DNA of 64,000 nt from Enterobacteriaceae bacterium RIT691 (GCA_009668205.1 WJYM01000005.1:1-64000), one strand, 5' to 3'. Counted from the stretch's first letter, positions 1 to 9,762 are shown. A program made the numbers and translations. Notes: generated by a model from the letters alone, not told the origin.

Positions 1-22
1 CCGGGGTGAGGGTCAAGCCAAC

Positions 23-2128
23 TTAATGCGCGCTCTTCGCCTGGGTAACAATCTGCTCCAGATTAGCAGGCATCGGCTCATACGGCGTCTCTTTCGCTGT
101 CGGTTTTTGTTCCTTCAGCGCGGCCATCGCGGTCTTCACAGAATAAAACGCCAGCACCACCACTACCACCATAAAGAAGATGGTCAGTCCGGCATCCAGC
201 CGGTTGTTGAACACCAGTTGGTTCAGCTGTGATTCGGTATACTGCGCCGGGATCTTACCGCTGTCGATCATCGCCTGGAATTTATTGGCGATAGCCAGGA
301 ACCCCACTTTCGCATCACTGCTGAAGGCTTTTTGCCAACCGGCGGTCAGGGTACAAATCAACAGCCATGCCGTTGGCAGCAGTGCCACCCACGCGTAGCG
401 CTGACGCTTCATCTTGAACAGCACCACCGCGCAGAGCATTAATGCCATGCCCGCCAGCATCTGGTTGGCAATCCCGAACAGCGGCCACAGGGTGTTAATG
501 CCGCCCAGCGGATCCACCACGCCCTGATGCAGGAAGTAGCCCCACGCCAGCACGCACAACGCCGTCGCCAACAGGTTCGCGGGCAAAGAATCCGTTTTCT
601 TCAGATTGGGGCTGATAACACCCAGCAGATCCTGCAGCATAAAGCGGGCTGCGCGGGTACCTGCATCCACCGCGGTCAGAATAAACAGCGCTTCAAACAG
701 GATGGCAAAGTGATACCAGAAGGAGACATCCATCAGGCCGCCCAGCGAGCCGTGCAGGATATACGCCATCCCCACCGCCAGCGTTGGTGCCCCCCCGGCA
801 CGCGAAATAATCGACTGTTCGCCCACCTCTTTGGCAATTTGCGTTAGCGTATCCGGCGTGATGGCGAAGCCCCAGCTACTGACGACCTGCGCCGCAGAGG
901 CCACCACATCCGTCGTCCCTGCCGGAGCCAGCACGGCCATCGGGCTGTTCATGGCGAAGTAAACACCAGGATCGATAATGCAGGCCGCCACCAGCGCCAT
1001 GATCGCCACGAAGGACTCCATCAGCATGCCGCCGTAGCCAATCAGGCAGGCCTGCCCTTCGTTCGCCAGCATCTTCGGCGTGGTTCCGGAGGCGATAAGC
1101 GCGTGGAAGCCCGACACGGCGCCACAGGCAATGGTGATAAACAGGAACGGGAACAGGCTGCCGGTCCAGACTGGCCCCGTCCCATCCACAAATTGGGTCA
1201 GCGCTGGCATCGTCAGCGTCGGGCGCATGATCAGAATGCCGATCGCCAGACCGACGATGGTACCAATTTTAAGGAACGTAGAGAGGTAATCACGCGGCGC
1301 GAGCAGCAGCCAGACGGGCAGCACTGCGGCAACAAAGCCGTAGCCCACCAGGATCCAGGTTAACTGCACCCCGGTATAATCAAACCACGGCGCCCACGTC
1401 GGGCTTGCCGCCACCCAGCCGCCGGAAATAATGGCAAACACCAGGAAAACGAGGCCAATCACCGACACTTCGCCAATGCGCCCCGGGCGCAGATAGCGAA
1501 TGTAAATGCCCATGAAAAGCGCCAGCGGGATAGTAAAGGCCACGGTATAGGTGCCCCACGGGCTGTGGGTCAGCGCTTTCACCACAATCATCGCCAGCAC
1601 GGCCAGAATGATCACCATGATCATAAAGGTCGCCACCAGCGCAATCACCCCGACGGTCGCCCCCATCTCCTCTTTCACCATTTCGCCGAGCGAACGTCCG
1701 TCCCGGCGGGTGGAGATGAACAACACCATAAAGTCCTGTACCGCACCGGCTAAGACCACGCCCGCGAGGATCCAGATCATGCCCGGTAAATAGCCCATCT
1801 GGGCGGCTAACACCGGGCCTACCAGCGGGCCTGCCCCGGCAATGGCGGCAAAATGGTGACCGAACAACACTTTTTTATCGGTAGGAACATAGTCCAGCCC
1901 GTCGTTATGACGCACCGCAGGCGTCATCCGGGTCGGGTCAACCGCCAGTACATTTTTGGCGATATAGCGACCGTAAAAACGGTAAGCAATGAGGTAGATA
2001 CAGACCGCCGCAACCACAATCCACAATGCGTTGATATGTTCACCACGATGAAGCGCGATATAGCCAAGGGCAAACGCTCCCACAATGGAGAGAACGGCCC
2101 AGACAAGGTATTTCCCTGAGTTGTTCAT
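23..2128 (-). CDS. cstA: CstA carbon-starvation transporter (peptide/pyruvate uptake)
   Basis: A 701-residue polytopic inner-membrane protein, nearly identical along its whole length to the E. coli CstA I recall, including the FGHHFAAIAGAGPLVGP stretch near residue 90 and the C-terminal YEPMP segment. The family takes up peptides and pyruvate, and in E. coli it is induced by carbon starvation through CRP and repressed after transcription by CsrA. Those controls are family knowledge: in the 287-bp gap upstream I see only weak CRP-like half sites. In E. coli cstA follows entH directly. Here a divergently oriented three-gene block separates the two. The gene is complete; ybdD, which normally follows it, would lie outside the window. 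Confidence 0.97.
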   Translation of the reverse strand: MNNSGKYLVWAVLSIVGAFALGYIALHRGEHINALWIVVAAVCIYLIAYRFYGRYIAKNVLAVDPTRMTPAVRHNDGLDYVPTDKKVLFGHHFAAIAGAGPLVGPVLAAQMGYLPGMIWILAGVVLAGAVQDFMVLFISTRRDGRSLGEMVKEEMGATVGVIALVATFMIMVIILAVLAMIVVKALTHSPWGTYTVAFTIPLALFMGIYIRYLRPGRIGEVSVIGLVFLVFAIISGGWVAASPTWAPWFDYTGVQLTWILVGYGFVAAVLPVWLLLAPRDYLSTFLKIGTIVGLAIGILIMRPTLTMPALTQFVDGTGPVWTGSLFPFLFITIACGAVSGFHALIASGTTPKMLANEGQACLIGYGGMLMESFVAIMALVAACIIDPGVYFAMNSPMAVLAPAGTTDVVASAAQVVSSWGFAITPDTLTQIAKEVGEQSIISRAGGAPTLAVGMAYILHGSLGGLMDVSFWYHFAILFEALFILTAVDAGTRAARFMLQDLLGVISPNLKKTDSLPANLLATALCVLAWGYFLHQGVVDPLGGINTLWPLFGIANQMLAGMALMLCAVVLFKMKRQRYAWVALLPTAWLLICTLTAGWQKAFSSDAKVGFLAIANKFQAMIDSGKIPAQYTESQLNQLVFNNRLDAGLTIFFMVVVVVLAFYSVKTAMAALKEQKPTAKETPYEPMPANLEQIVTQAKSAH

Positions 2129-2415
2129 GGTTTTTATCCGTCGATAGAGGAGATGTTACATTTTGTATCTATAACACCGACCCCGGATTTAACAACCTGA
2201 CAACCAGTGAAAGCCGATCTCTCACCATGGATTTACAACACATTGCTACGGCGATCACTTTTCAGCCAAATCCATCAGCCTGATGAATTAGTTCTGCGCG
2301 TCACATTTTTAATTTTTCGTTAATTTCCTCCCGTTACAAAATGATTTACGTCATTTTTTTTCGTGACTTACGCGCCAGAATGGAACGGCGAAATAACCTC
2401 TACAAGGAAAGGGAC

Positions 2416-3135
2416 ATGAGTACTCAACTGCAGGAAAACAGAGTGGGACCCGGCGCGTATTTCGCGTTGGCTTTTGCCGCCGTCTTTTTTTCGGGTTTGC
2501 TTGGCGGAAAAGAGTGGTACGGCGTTTTTGATTTCACCACGCTCAATGGCGCGTTTGGCAAAGTGGTCAGTGGCGTGAATCAGCAGGGCGATGCGATTTC
2601 CACCACCACCTCCGCCTTCCGGGGCCAGGGCGGCCACGGGGCGATGGATGGTTTTCTGTTTGCGCTGGGGCTTATCCCGGCGGTGATGTTTGCCCTTGGC
2701 ATGATTAACGTGCTGGAACACTACGGCGCGCTGCGGGCGGCCCGTCGCCTGCTAACCCCGCTGCTGCGCCCGCTGATGGGTATCCCTGGCAATACCGGGC
2801 TGGCGCTGATTGGCAGCCTGCAAAGCACCGACGTCGGCGCTTCTCTCACCCGTAATCTCTCCGACGAAGGACACATCACCGAAAAAGAAAAAGATATCTT
2901 CGCCATGTTCCAGTTTTCAGCAGGCGCGATGATCACCAACTTTTTCTCCTCCGGCGCCATCCTGTTCACGCTGGTTGCGGTTGACGGCAGCACCGCCGTA
3001 CCGACCTCTATCGGCGCGTGCATCGCGGTGATGTTTATCATGAAAATTGTGGGCGCGAATCTGATGCGTCTGGTGCTGAGCATCAGTGAGAAAAAAGCAA
3101 CGTCCACCGCGAGCGCACAAGGAGAAGCATTATGA
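2416..3135 (+). CDS. YjiH-like nucleoside-recognition-domain membrane protein
   Basis: A 239-residue membrane protein with several hydrophobic segments and the Gly/Asn-rich signature of the spore-maturation/nucleoside-recognition family (PGNTGLALIGSLQSTDVG around residue 125, FSSGAILFTLV around residue 180). It resembles E. coli YjiH, which is encoded with YjiG beside the isoaspartyl dipeptidase IadA. An in-frame ATG 75 bp upstream exists, but the ATG at 2416 has the good ribosome site (AAGGAAAGG) and begins a sensible N-terminus. The stop overlaps the start of the next gene as ATGA, so the two are translationally coupled. The substrate is unknown; a role in moving peptides or amino acids is inferred only from the recurring peptidase neighbours. 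Confidence 0.85.
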   Translation: MSTQLQENRVGPGAYFALAFAAVFFSGLLGGKEWYGVFDFTTLNGAFGKVVSGVNQQGDAISTTTSAFRGQGGHGAMDGFLFALGLIPAVMFALGMINVLEHYGALRAARRLLTPLLRPLMGIPGNTGLALIGSLQSTDVGASLTRNLSDEGHITEKEKDIFAMFQFSAGAMITNFFSSGAILFTLVAVDGSTAVPTSIGACIAVMFIMKIVGANLMRLVLSISEKKATSTASAQGEAL

Positions 3136-3596
3136 GTGCACCTACATCAAATCCCGTCATCACCGATGTTTTTGTCGAAGGCGCCCGTAAAGGCTGGAAT
3201 ATCGCCACAACCAGCACCCTGCCGAACGTGGTGATGGCGTTCATCATTATCAAAGCGCTGGAAATTACCGGCGCGCTGAAGGGCCTTGGGATCGTCTTTG
3301 CGCCGCTAATGGGGCTTTTCGGTCTGCCGGGCGAAGCCGCCGCGGTGCTGATTGGCGGCTGGATGTCGATGGGCGGGGCCATTGGTGTGGCTATCGGCCT
3401 GTTCGATAAAGGCATTCTGACCGGCGAACATCTGGCGATCCTCGCCCCGGCCATCTATCTGATGGGCTCACAGGTGCAGTATCTCGGCCGGATCCTCGGT
3501 GTTATCGGCACCCGTGCCAAACGTATTCCATTAATGATTGCGATCTCCGTGATCAACGCTTTTTTAGCCATGCTGCTGATGCGCATTATTCTCTGA
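3132..3596 (+). CDS. YjiG-like membrane protein
   Basis: A 154-residue hydrophobic protein that aligns end to end with E. coli YjiG (shared TTxxLPNVVMAFxII near residue 27, GLPGEAAxVL, then MSMGGAxGVA). YjiG and YjiH are two halves of a SpmA/SpmB-type membrane pair, and here too they are adjacent with overlapping stop and start codons. The next gene, a zinc peptidase, begins 13 bp downstream behind AAGGAAAA, so all three form one operon. Function is not established for the family. Transport linked to peptide hydrolysis is an inference from context. Confidence 0.86.
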   Translation: MSAPTSNPVITDVFVEGARKGWNIATTSTLPNVVMAFIIIKALEITGALKGLGIVFAPLMGLFGLPGEAAAVLIGGWMSMGGAIGVAIGLFDKGILTGEHLAILAPAIYLMGSQVQYLGRILGVIGTRAKRIPLMIAISVINAFLAMLLMRIIL

Positions 3597-3609
3597 ACAA
3601 GGAAAACAC

Positions 3610-4722
3610 ATGGAACTGGAACGTTATATTGAAGAGCTGCGCTCACTGGTAGACGTCGATTGCGGTACGCAAACCCATGAGGGCGTGGCGCAGGTGGCAG
3701 GCGTTATTCGCGAACTGTGGAAACAGGAGGGCTGGCATACGGAGCAGGTCGATTTGGGATCTGCCGTCGGGCCGGGCATTTTCGTCTGTAATAAGCCCGC
3801 TGCCGTCGACTACGATGTGCTGCTGGTTGGGCACCTGGACACCGTGTTCCCTGCTGGTACGGTTGCCGAACGCCCGATGAGCCGCGATGAAAACCGCCTG
3901 TACGGACCGGGTGTTTCGGACATGAAAAGCGGTTTGCTCAATATCCTGTGGGCCATGCGCTCGCTGGGCGCAGAGCACCGCAACCGCCTGTCGATTGCCA
4001 TTGCGATGAACCCGGATGAAGAAACCGGCAGCGTGCATTCCCATGCGTGGATTGGCAAACTGGCGAAGCAAGCACGCTGCGTGCTGGTTTGCGAAGCCGC
4101 AAGGGCAGACGGTTCACTGGTGAAGGCGCGCAAAGGGATGGCGGGATACCACCTGACCTTCGAAGGCGTTGCCGCACATGCCGGTAATGAACCGGAGAAA
4201 GGCCGTTCGGCCATCACCGCCTTTGCCAACAGCGTGCTGGCGATTAACGCGCTTGCCGACGTGGCGCGTGGCACCACGCTGAACGTGGGTGTGGTTCAGG
4301 GGGGAAGCGCGGCGAATGTGGTCCCCGCGCAGCTCAAGGCGGAACTTGATGTCCGTTTCTGGGAAAACGATGAGTATGACCGGGTGCATCAGGCACTGAC
4401 TCAGCTCTGCGAAGAAGGCTTTCTTGCGGATGTGACGACGAGGCTGATGCGGGTTAACCACAAACCGGCAATGGCGGCGAATGAAGAAACTCAGCTGTTG
4501 ATGCGTCTTGTTGAACAGGCAGGCCAGCAAGAAAAGATCAACATCACCTGGCAGGCAGTCGGCGGCGGCAGCGATGCCAATCATACCGCGGCGCTAGGGA
4601 TCCCGACGCTGGATGGCCTTGGTTCGGTCGGTGCGGGCTTCCACAGCCCAGCGGAATGGCTGGATATCGCCTCTATTGAGCCACGAATTCGGCTGTTAAA
4701 AAGAGTGGTATCAATGCTTTGA
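3610..4722 (+). CDS. M20 family metallopeptidase (carboxypeptidase G2-like)
   Basis: A 370-residue di-zinc peptidase of the M20 (glutamate carboxypeptidase/ArgE/DapE) family. Visible metal and catalytic motifs are HLDTVF (His75, Asp77), SDMKSG with Asp104, the NPDEETGS pair Glu137-Glu138, GGGSDAN around residue 317, and a terminal HSPAEW histidine. The dimerisation lid domain lies between about residues 175 and 285. There is no signal peptide, so it is probably cytoplasmic, unlike Pseudomonas carboxypeptidase G2. Likely substrates are dipeptides or acyl/folyl-glutamates; the sequence cannot decide. It is third in the operon with the YjiH/YjiG pair, which suggests import followed by hydrolysis. 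A block of palindromic repeats follows the stop codon. Confidence 0.9.
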   Translation: MELERYIEELRSLVDVDCGTQTHEGVAQVAGVIRELWKQEGWHTEQVDLGSAVGPGIFVCNKPAAVDYDVLLVGHLDTVFPAGTVAERPMSRDENRLYGPGVSDMKSGLLNILWAMRSLGAEHRNRLSIAIAMNPDEETGSVHSHAWIGKLAKQARCVLVCEAARADGSLVKARKGMAGYHLTFEGVAAHAGNEPEKGRSAITAFANSVLAINALADVARGTTLNVGVVQGGSAANVVPAQLKAELDVRFWENDEYDRVHQALTQLCEEGFLADVTTRLMRVNHKPAMAANEETQLLMRLVEQAGQQEKINITWQAVGGGSDANHTAALGIPTLDGLGSVGAGFHSPAEWLDIASIEPRIRLLKRVVSML

Positions 4723-4760
4723 AGGGATGAGCCTGTTGCGGCTTCTCCCCCTCACCCCTG

Positions 4761-4876
4761 CCCTCTCCCTCAAGGGAGAGGGAGAAAGAACAGTTCCCTC
4801 TCCCTGTGGGAGTGTACGATCCGGAGAGGGAGAAAGAACGGTTCCCTCTCCCTGTGGGAGAGGGTTAGGGAGAGGG
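4761..4876. repeat. Palindromic repeat cluster (CCCTCTCCC/GGGAGAGGG family)
   Basis: It begins with a palindrome whose 10-base arms CCCTCTCCCT and AGGGAGAGGG surround CA (4761-4782). A 38-bp unit then occurs twice with one mismatch (4775-4812 and 4823-4860). The second unit ends in another palindrome with 9-base arms CCCTCTCCC/GGGAGAGGG around TGT (4844-4864). A related element lies at 22796-22883 after fepA. The two-palindrome layout resembles a BIME-type extragenic element. It sits between the convergent ends of the M20 peptidase and entH, where it could also act as a terminator. Confidence 0.8.
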
Positions 4877-4894
4877 CATCAGGCCGCAGAGGAC

Positions 4895-5308
4895 TTACCC
4901 CATCACCCTCGTGCTCAACCGGCAGGTACAGCACCGCCTGCCCTGTTCGTCAAACACCCCAATTTCCCAGCTCTGCGTCTGTTTTCCCAAATGCAGCGGC
5001 TGGCACACGCCTCGCACTTTACCCTGCGACACGGCACGATGATGCGTGGCGTTTAGCTCGGTACCGACAACACACTGCCCTTCCCGGGTCATCAGATAGC
5101 CCGCCATTGACCCCAGCGTTTCGGCCAGCGCAGCTGATGCCCCTCCGTGCAACAAGCCAAACGGCTGATGGGTGCGGGCATCGACGGGCATTTCAGCTTC
5201 CAGCGTATCATCGCCGAGGCGGGTATAGAGGATGCCAAGCTGCGCCACCAGGGTGTCAGCACTGGTAGCATTCAGAGCCTCAAGACTTAAACGTCGTATC
5301 CAGATCAT
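4895..5308 (-). CDS. entH: EntH proofreading thioesterase
   Basis: A 137-residue hotdog-fold thioesterase, the same length as E. coli EntH (YbdB). It carries the [14 protein letters not shown] helix motif around residues 54-67. EntH clears wrongly loaded acyl groups from the EntB aryl carrier protein, keeping enterobactin synthesis running. Its ATG overlaps the TGA of entA, so it is the last gene of the coupled entCEBAH unit. Regulation is expected to come from the Fur-controlled promoter upstream of entC. Confidence 0.96.
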   Translation of the reverse strand: MIWIRRLSLEALNATSADTLVAQLGILYTRLGDDTLEAEMPVDARTHQPFGLLHGGASAALAETLGSMAGYLMTREGQCVVGTELNATHHRAVSQGKVRGVCQPLHLGKQTQSWEIGVFDEQGRRCCTCRLSTRVMG

Positions 5309-6063
5309 CAGGCCCCCAGCGTTGAACCGCCATCCACCACGATATCCTGTAAAGTGATGTGGCCGGCGCAGTCGGAGGCAAGGAACAGAATGGTGCTGGC
5401 AATGTCCTGCGGGCGCGCGATTTTCCCCAGCGGAATGCCAAGCTTAAACTGCTCGCCAAAGCCGCGAATGCGCTGTTGCTCGGCATCGTCATTGACCCAC
5501 AGCGTGCGCTGCATGTCGGTATCGGTAGAGCCTGGCGAGACCACATTGCAACGCACGCCGCTGGCGGCCAGTTCAAGCCCGACGGTGTGCGCCAGGCTTT
5601 TCAGCGCCGCTTTCGAGGCGCCATACGCGCTCATGCCGATACGCGGGGTGTGCGCTGCATCCGACGCCACGGTGACGATAGCGCCGCCACGCTGTCGGCG
5701 AAACTGGCCCATCGTCTGCTGGAACAGATTAAACGCCCCGCCAACGTTCACCGCAAACGTCTGCTGCCAGTCGTGTTGCGAAAGCTGTTCGGTCGCGCCC
5801 ATGCGCAAAATCCCCGCCGCGTTAACCAGCACGTCCAGACGTTCACTCTCGTTGAGTAAGCGCGAACAAACCTGCTGCACCTGCTCCGCATCCGCCACAT
5901 TCATCACCTGAGTGGTAAACGGGTATTCACCGTCTGCAAAGGCCACATCAAAACCTGTGACGTTTGCGCCAGCGTCAACAAACGCCAACGCCGTCGCGTA
6001 ACCAATCCCTTTTCCCGCGCCGGTCACCCAGACCGTTTTTCCCTGGAAATCAAACCCCGCCAT
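5308..6063 (-). CDS. entA: EntA 2,3-dihydro-2,3-dihydroxybenzoate dehydrogenase
   Basis: A 251-residue short-chain dehydrogenase with the NAD-binding TGAGKGIG glycine motif near the N-terminus, the NAAGILRMG segment, and the catalytic YGASK tyrosine-lysine motif. It oxidises 2,3-dihydro-2,3-dihydroxybenzoate to 2,3-dihydroxybenzoate. The frame is open further upstream, but that part lies inside entB. The paired ATGATG overlaps the entB stop codon, and starting at MAGFDFQGK matches the E. coli N-terminus (MDFSGK), so translational coupling with entB is the simplest reading. A start one codon earlier at 6066 is equally possible. Confidence 0.96.
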   Translation of the reverse strand: MAGFDFQGKTVWVTGAGKGIGYATALAFVDAGANVTGFDVAFADGEYPFTTQVMNVADAEQVQQVCSRLLNESERLDVLVNAAGILRMGATEQLSQHDWQQTFAVNVGGAFNLFQQTMGQFRRQRGGAIVTVASDAAHTPRIGMSAYGASKAALKSLAHTVGLELAASGVRCNVVSPGSTDTDMQRTLWVNDDAEQQRIRGFGEQFKLGIPLGKIARPQDIASTILFLASDCAGHITLQDIVVDGGSTLGA

Positions 6064-6914
6064 CATTTCACCTCGCGGGAAAGCAGCGCCCACCAGGCGT
6101 CCAGGGTAGGATTTTTCGCCAGCATCACAAAATCGATATCCGTATGCACTTTGCGCCAGTGCGCCGCCAGCGTCATCATCCGCACGGAGTCCAGACCGTA
6201 GTCGATCAGGTTTTCGTCATCCATGGGCTCGTCGGATTCATCCAGCAGCGGCAGGATAAGCGCTCGCAGCGCGGCTTTGGATGCAGGCAGCGGCAGCAGT
6301 TCTTCGGTGAGCACCACGCGCCCGGAACGCCCGGCCACGTATTTCAGCGACATCAGATGCTCATCGCGGCTGAAATCGGCAAGCGCATCAGCGACAAAGA
6401 ACGGCTTGATGTCGCGCATAAAAGCATCCGTCGCGGTCGTCATGCAGCCGATGTGCGCGTACACCCCCGTGATGATCAGTTGGTCACGCCCCGTTTCTTT
6501 CAGCATCATCTCCAGCGGCGAGCGATGAAACGCGCTGTAGCGCCATTTCACCAACACGGTATCCGCGTCATCCGGTGCCAGCGCCGCAATCACGCGCTGC
6601 TGTTCCGGCGAACGCGTCAGGCCCGGTCCCCACATGTCGTTCAGCAGCGCCCGGTCTTCATCGCTCTGCTCTTTCGGCTGCGCGGTGTAGTAAACCGGAA
6701 TGTTGTGCTGCTTGGCGAAATCCCGCAGGGCTTTGATATTCGCCACCACGGTTTCCATCATCGTGCTGTTTTCTCCCCAGAAATTGAGGAAATACTCCTG
6801 CATATCGTGGATCAGCAGCGCGGCGCGTTGAGGTTCAAACGCCCAGTCGACTTTATTTGCCGGGATGTCCGCAGCGGTTGGCAGCGCATAGGCCTGCAGT
6901 TTTGGAATTGCCAT
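6063..6914 (-). CDS. entB: EntB isochorismatase / aryl carrier protein
   Basis: A 283-residue bifunctional protein. The N-terminal isochorismate lyase domain (about 1-210) splits isochorismate into dihydro-dihydroxybenzoate and pyruvate. The C-terminal aryl carrier domain holds the phosphopantetheine serine in GLDSVRMM near residue 243, which EntD modifies and EntE loads with dihydroxybenzoate. Length matches E. coli (285). It follows entE by 11 bp behind a GGAGAC ribosome site and overlaps entA, so it is an internal operon gene. Confidence 0.97.
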   Translation of the reverse strand: MAIPKLQAYALPTAADIPANKVDWAFEPQRAALLIHDMQEYFLNFWGENSTMMETVVANIKALRDFAKQHNIPVYYTAQPKEQSDEDRALLNDMWGPGLTRSPEQQRVIAALAPDDADTVLVKWRYSAFHRSPLEMMLKETGRDQLIITGVYAHIGCMTTATDAFMRDIKPFFVADALADFSRDEHLMSLKYVAGRSGRVVLTEELLPLPASKAALRALILPLLDESDEPMDDENLIDYGLDSVRMMTLAAHWRKVHTDIDFVMLAKNPTLDAWWALLSREVK

Positions 6915-6925
6915 GTTCGTCTCCT

Positions 6926-8533
6926 TCAGGCCAGTGCGCGTTCAGCAAGCCACTGACGTAATTGTTTTTTATCTACTTTACCCACCGGCGTGAGGGGCAG
7001 TGCATCCACGCACTCCACCCGATCCGGCAGCTTAAATTCCGCTACGCCCTGCTCACGCAGAAAACGGCGCACCGCGACGGCACGCAATGGGGTTGTCACC
7101 ACTAAATACGCGCAGCTTTTCTCGCCCAGCAGACTGTCTTCCATGCTGACCAGGGCGGCGTGAACAACGGCTTCGTGGCGCAACAGCAGGTTTTCAATCT
7201 CTTCCGCTGCGATCTTTTCGCCTCCCCGGTTGATCTGATCTTTTTCACGCCCCTGAACGGTGATGTACCCGTGTTCGTCGAGGGAAATCAGATCGCCGGA
7301 GCAGTAAAACCCATTGGCATCAAAGGCGCTGGCGTTGTGTTCCGGACTCTTGTAGTAGCCACGGAAGGTGTACGGCCCACGGGTCATCAACCGCCCTGTC
7401 TCGCCCACCGGTAACGGATTACCGTCGGCATCTGCCACCCACACTTCGTCGTCTGGCGACATCGGGCAGCCCTGGGTGTTGATTATCCGTTCAGCGGGAT
7501 CGTGCAGCCGGGTATAGTTAACCAACCCTTCCGCCATGCCGAAGACCTGCTGCAGCTGGCAGCCCATTTCCGCCGGAATCCGTGCCGCAAGCGTCGCCGA
7601 CAGACGCGCCCCGCCGACCTGCAGCAATGTGAGCGATGAGAGTGGCGCACTGCTGCTCGCCTGAATCTCCTGCAGCCACAGGCTGACCGCCGGAGGCACC
7701 AGTGCCGCCACGTTGACCTGATGCTGTTCGATAAGCGGGAAGCAGAGCGTGGCGCTGGGGTCCGTCGCTAACACCACGCACCCTCCGGCCAGAAATACGC
7801 CCAGCGCGCCAGGCGAACTCAGGGCATAGTTGTGCGCGGCGGGCAGCGCGCAGAGGTAGCGCGTGTGCTCGTTAAATTCACAGATTTCGTTGCTGCGACG
7901 GATGCTGTAGGCGTAATCATTGTGCGTGCGCGGGATAAGCTTCGGCGTGCCGGTACTGCCGCCGGAAAGCTGGAAGAAAGCCACTTCATCCGCTGGCGTT
8001 GGCGAGGGCGCAACGATATCCGCAGGCTGTGCCATCGCCGCCGTCAGACTGTGCTCGCCGTGGTCATTCAGCAGCAGCACGGAGCGCAATGAACGATGCT
8101 CACTCACGAACAGATTCAAAAACGCGTCATCCACGAACAGGGCATGCTGGCGATCGGCAATCAAAATGGCGGGTTCAATCTGGCTGGCATAGGCATGCAA
8201 TTCGCTACGCTGATGGCTGAACAGCGCGTTGACCGGCGCCACGCCAATCCGCAGTAGCGCAAACAGGGTGATATAGAATTCTGCCACGTTGCCCAAATGC
8301 ACCAGCGCGGTTTCACCCGGCTTTAGCCCCTGACGCTGAAGCGAGGAGGCCAGATTGTCCACCTGGGTGTTGAGCTGGCGATAGGTCAACCGACGCTCAC
8401 CGTCGATGATCGCCTGCGCGTCGTTAGTCGCATGGCGGGTCAGAAAATCGGTCAGCGGCAGATCCTGCCAGTATCCTTTTTCACGATAGCGGGCGGCGAA
8501 CTCGTCCGGCCAACGGGTAAAAGCTACGCTCAT
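6926..8533 (-). CDS. entE: EntE 2,3-dihydroxybenzoate-AMP ligase
   Basis: A 535-residue stand-alone adenylating enzyme of the ANL family. It activates 2,3-dihydroxybenzoate with ATP and transfers it to the EntB carrier domain. The P-loop-like [16 protein letters not shown] motif lies near residue 190, the YCSGDL motif near 405, and the C-terminal catalytic lysine in [12 protein letters not shown] near 520. Length equals the E. coli enzyme (536). It follows entC by 9 bp in the same operon. Confidence 0.97.
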   Translation of the reverse strand: MSVAFTRWPDEFAARYREKGYWQDLPLTDFLTRHATNDAQAIIDGERRLTYRQLNTQVDNLASSLQRQGLKPGETALVHLGNVAEFYITLFALLRIGVAPVNALFSHQRSELHAYASQIEPAILIADRQHALFVDDAFLNLFVSEHRSLRSVLLLNDHGEHSLTAAMAQPADIVAPSPTPADEVAFFQLSGGSTGTPKLIPRTHNDYAYSIRRSNEICEFNEHTRYLCALPAAHNYALSSPGALGVFLAGGCVVLATDPSATLCFPLIEQHQVNVAALVPPAVSLWLQEIQASSSAPLSSLTLLQVGGARLSATLAARIPAEMGCQLQQVFGMAEGLVNYTRLHDPAERIINTQGCPMSPDDEVWVADADGNPLPVGETGRLMTRGPYTFRGYYKSPEHNASAFDANGFYCSGDLISLDEHGYITVQGREKDQINRGGEKIAAEEIENLLLRHEAVVHAALVSMEDSLLGEKSCAYLVVTTPLRAVAVRRFLREQGVAEFKLPDRVECVDALPLTPVGKVDKKQLRQWLAERALA

Positions 8534-8542
8534 CTTGCTTCC

Positions 8543-9718
8543 TTAATTGAGGCCAAACACGTTCAGCATGGTGGTCAGCTTGACGCCGGTTTCACGCCAT
8601 TCCCCCAGCGGCGATGAGGCTGGCACAATGCCTGCCCCGGCAAACAGCCGAATATGATTTTCCCGCACTCTGGCGCAGCGGATAGTCACCACCCACTCGC
8701 CATTTCCTTCGGCATCACACCACCCCACAATTCCGCCAAACAGCTCGCGATCGAAAGGTTCCAGTTCAGCAATCAGTGTTTTGGCGACCTCATGAGGGAA
8801 ACCACTCAGTGCTGGCGTAGGGTGCAGCAGGCAAGCCAGTGACAGCGCGTTTTCGTTGGCTTTCGCTTCACCTTCAATCGGCGTGGCGAGATGCCACAGC
8901 GTTGGCGTGGTGATCAGCTGCGGTGACGACGGCAGCGAGAGTTTTTCGCTGCGAGGGGCGAGGACTTTTTTCATCGCCTGGGTGACGAGATCGTGTTCAT
9001 GTCGGTCTTTTTCCGAGGCCAGCAGGCGATTACCCGCTTCGCGATCCAGCACGCTATCCGGCTGACGGCGAGCGGAACCGGCCAGCGGCAATGAGCTGTA
9101 ATGGGTCCCGTCTTTGCGCAGCAGCAGCTCAGGGCTTGCCCCCAGCAGAACGCCCCCTTCGGGCAGCGGCACGTGGAAATTAAAGCTCGCTGGATTCTGC
9201 GCGATTAAGCGCTCAAGCAACGTGCCAGTGTCCACGCGGATATCAGTGGTCAGCTCAATCAATCGCGACAGCACCACTTTGTCGACTTTCGGCGTGGCGG
9301 TCAGTTCTGCCGCTTGTTGCACCATCGCCATAAACAGATCCTGAGGGGGGATTTCCTGGCGGGAGGTCACCCGCATCGACGGCAGTTCGGCCGCAAAGGG
9401 CGCCGAGTGCTGTTTCGCGGTGCGCGAAAAGGGCTCGCTGTGCTCGGGAATAAACAGCGCTGAAGGCTGAGTCGTATCAAACGGAATCGCCCCCACCAGC
9501 AGCGGTTTAGCAATGCCCGCCGCTTTTGCGTCAGCAAAGGCTTTTGCCAGGGTTTGCTGGAAGGCACCCTGTAAGTCTTCCCCCCCTTCTACCGGCTGCT
9601 GCAGGCGGCGAAAACAGCCGCGGGTGGAAAAACTGCGGTACGGTGACATAAAGAAGAAACTGTCGGGGGACAGCGTCGGTGCGATTTCCTTAACGGCCTC
9701 AGCCAATGGCGTTTCCAT
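8543..9718 (-). CDS. entC: EntC isochorismate synthase
   Basis: A 391-residue chorismate-utilising enzyme, exactly the E. coli length, that converts chorismate to isochorismate as the first committed step of enterobactin synthesis. The C-terminal half carries the family motifs (LPLAGSARRQPD, HPTPALSGFP, ELFGGIVGW, GAGIVPASSPLGEW). The frame stays open nine codons upstream, but the METPLAEAV start matches the known N-terminus. The longer start would also put the ribosome site inside the Fur box. It is the first gene of entCEBAH. Confidence 0.97.
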   Translation of the reverse strand: METPLAEAVKEIAPTLSPDSFFFMSPYRSFSTRGCFRRLQQPVEGGEDLQGAFQQTLAKAFADAKAAGIAKPLLVGAIPFDTTQPSALFIPEHSEPFSRTAKQHSAPFAAELPSMRVTSRQEIPPQDLFMAMVQQAAELTATPKVDKVVLSRLIELTTDIRVDTGTLLERLIAQNPASFNFHVPLPEGGVLLGASPELLLRKDGTHYSSLPLAGSARRQPDSVLDREAGNRLLASEKDRHEHDLVTQAMKKVLAPRSEKLSLPSSPQLITTPTLWHLATPIEGEAKANENALSLACLLHPTPALSGFPHEVAKTLIAELEPFDRELFGGIVGWCDAEGNGEWVVTIRCARVRENHIRLFAGAGIVPASSPLGEWRETGVKLTTMLNVFGLN

Positions 9719-9743
9719 ATCATCTCCAAACGATAAAGATATC

Positions 9744-9762
9744 AATAATGATTATCATTTAT
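9744..9762. promoter_or_regulatory. Fur box in the entC-fepB divergent promoter
   Basis: The 19-bp stretch AATAATGATTATCATTTAT matches 14 of 19 positions of the Fur consensus GATAATGATAATCATTATC. It lies 26 bp before the entC ATG and about 130 bp before fepB, where E. coli has a Fur-controlled bidirectional promoter. Iron-bound Fur would repress both directions. Confidence 0.82.

Noticed and set aside
2129-2415. CRP site for cstA
   Set aside because: TGTGA half sites are present but no convincing TGTGA-N6-TCACA match was found by eye, so no feature is called.
4761-4876. CRISPR-like array
   Set aside because: There are only two direct units, no regular unique spacers and no cas genes. The palindromic structure fits an extragenic repeat element.
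5964-6956. 330-codon plus-strand frame opposite entA/entB
   Set aside because: It lies antisense to conserved enterobactin genes and its translation is Arg/His/Gln-rich with no domain.
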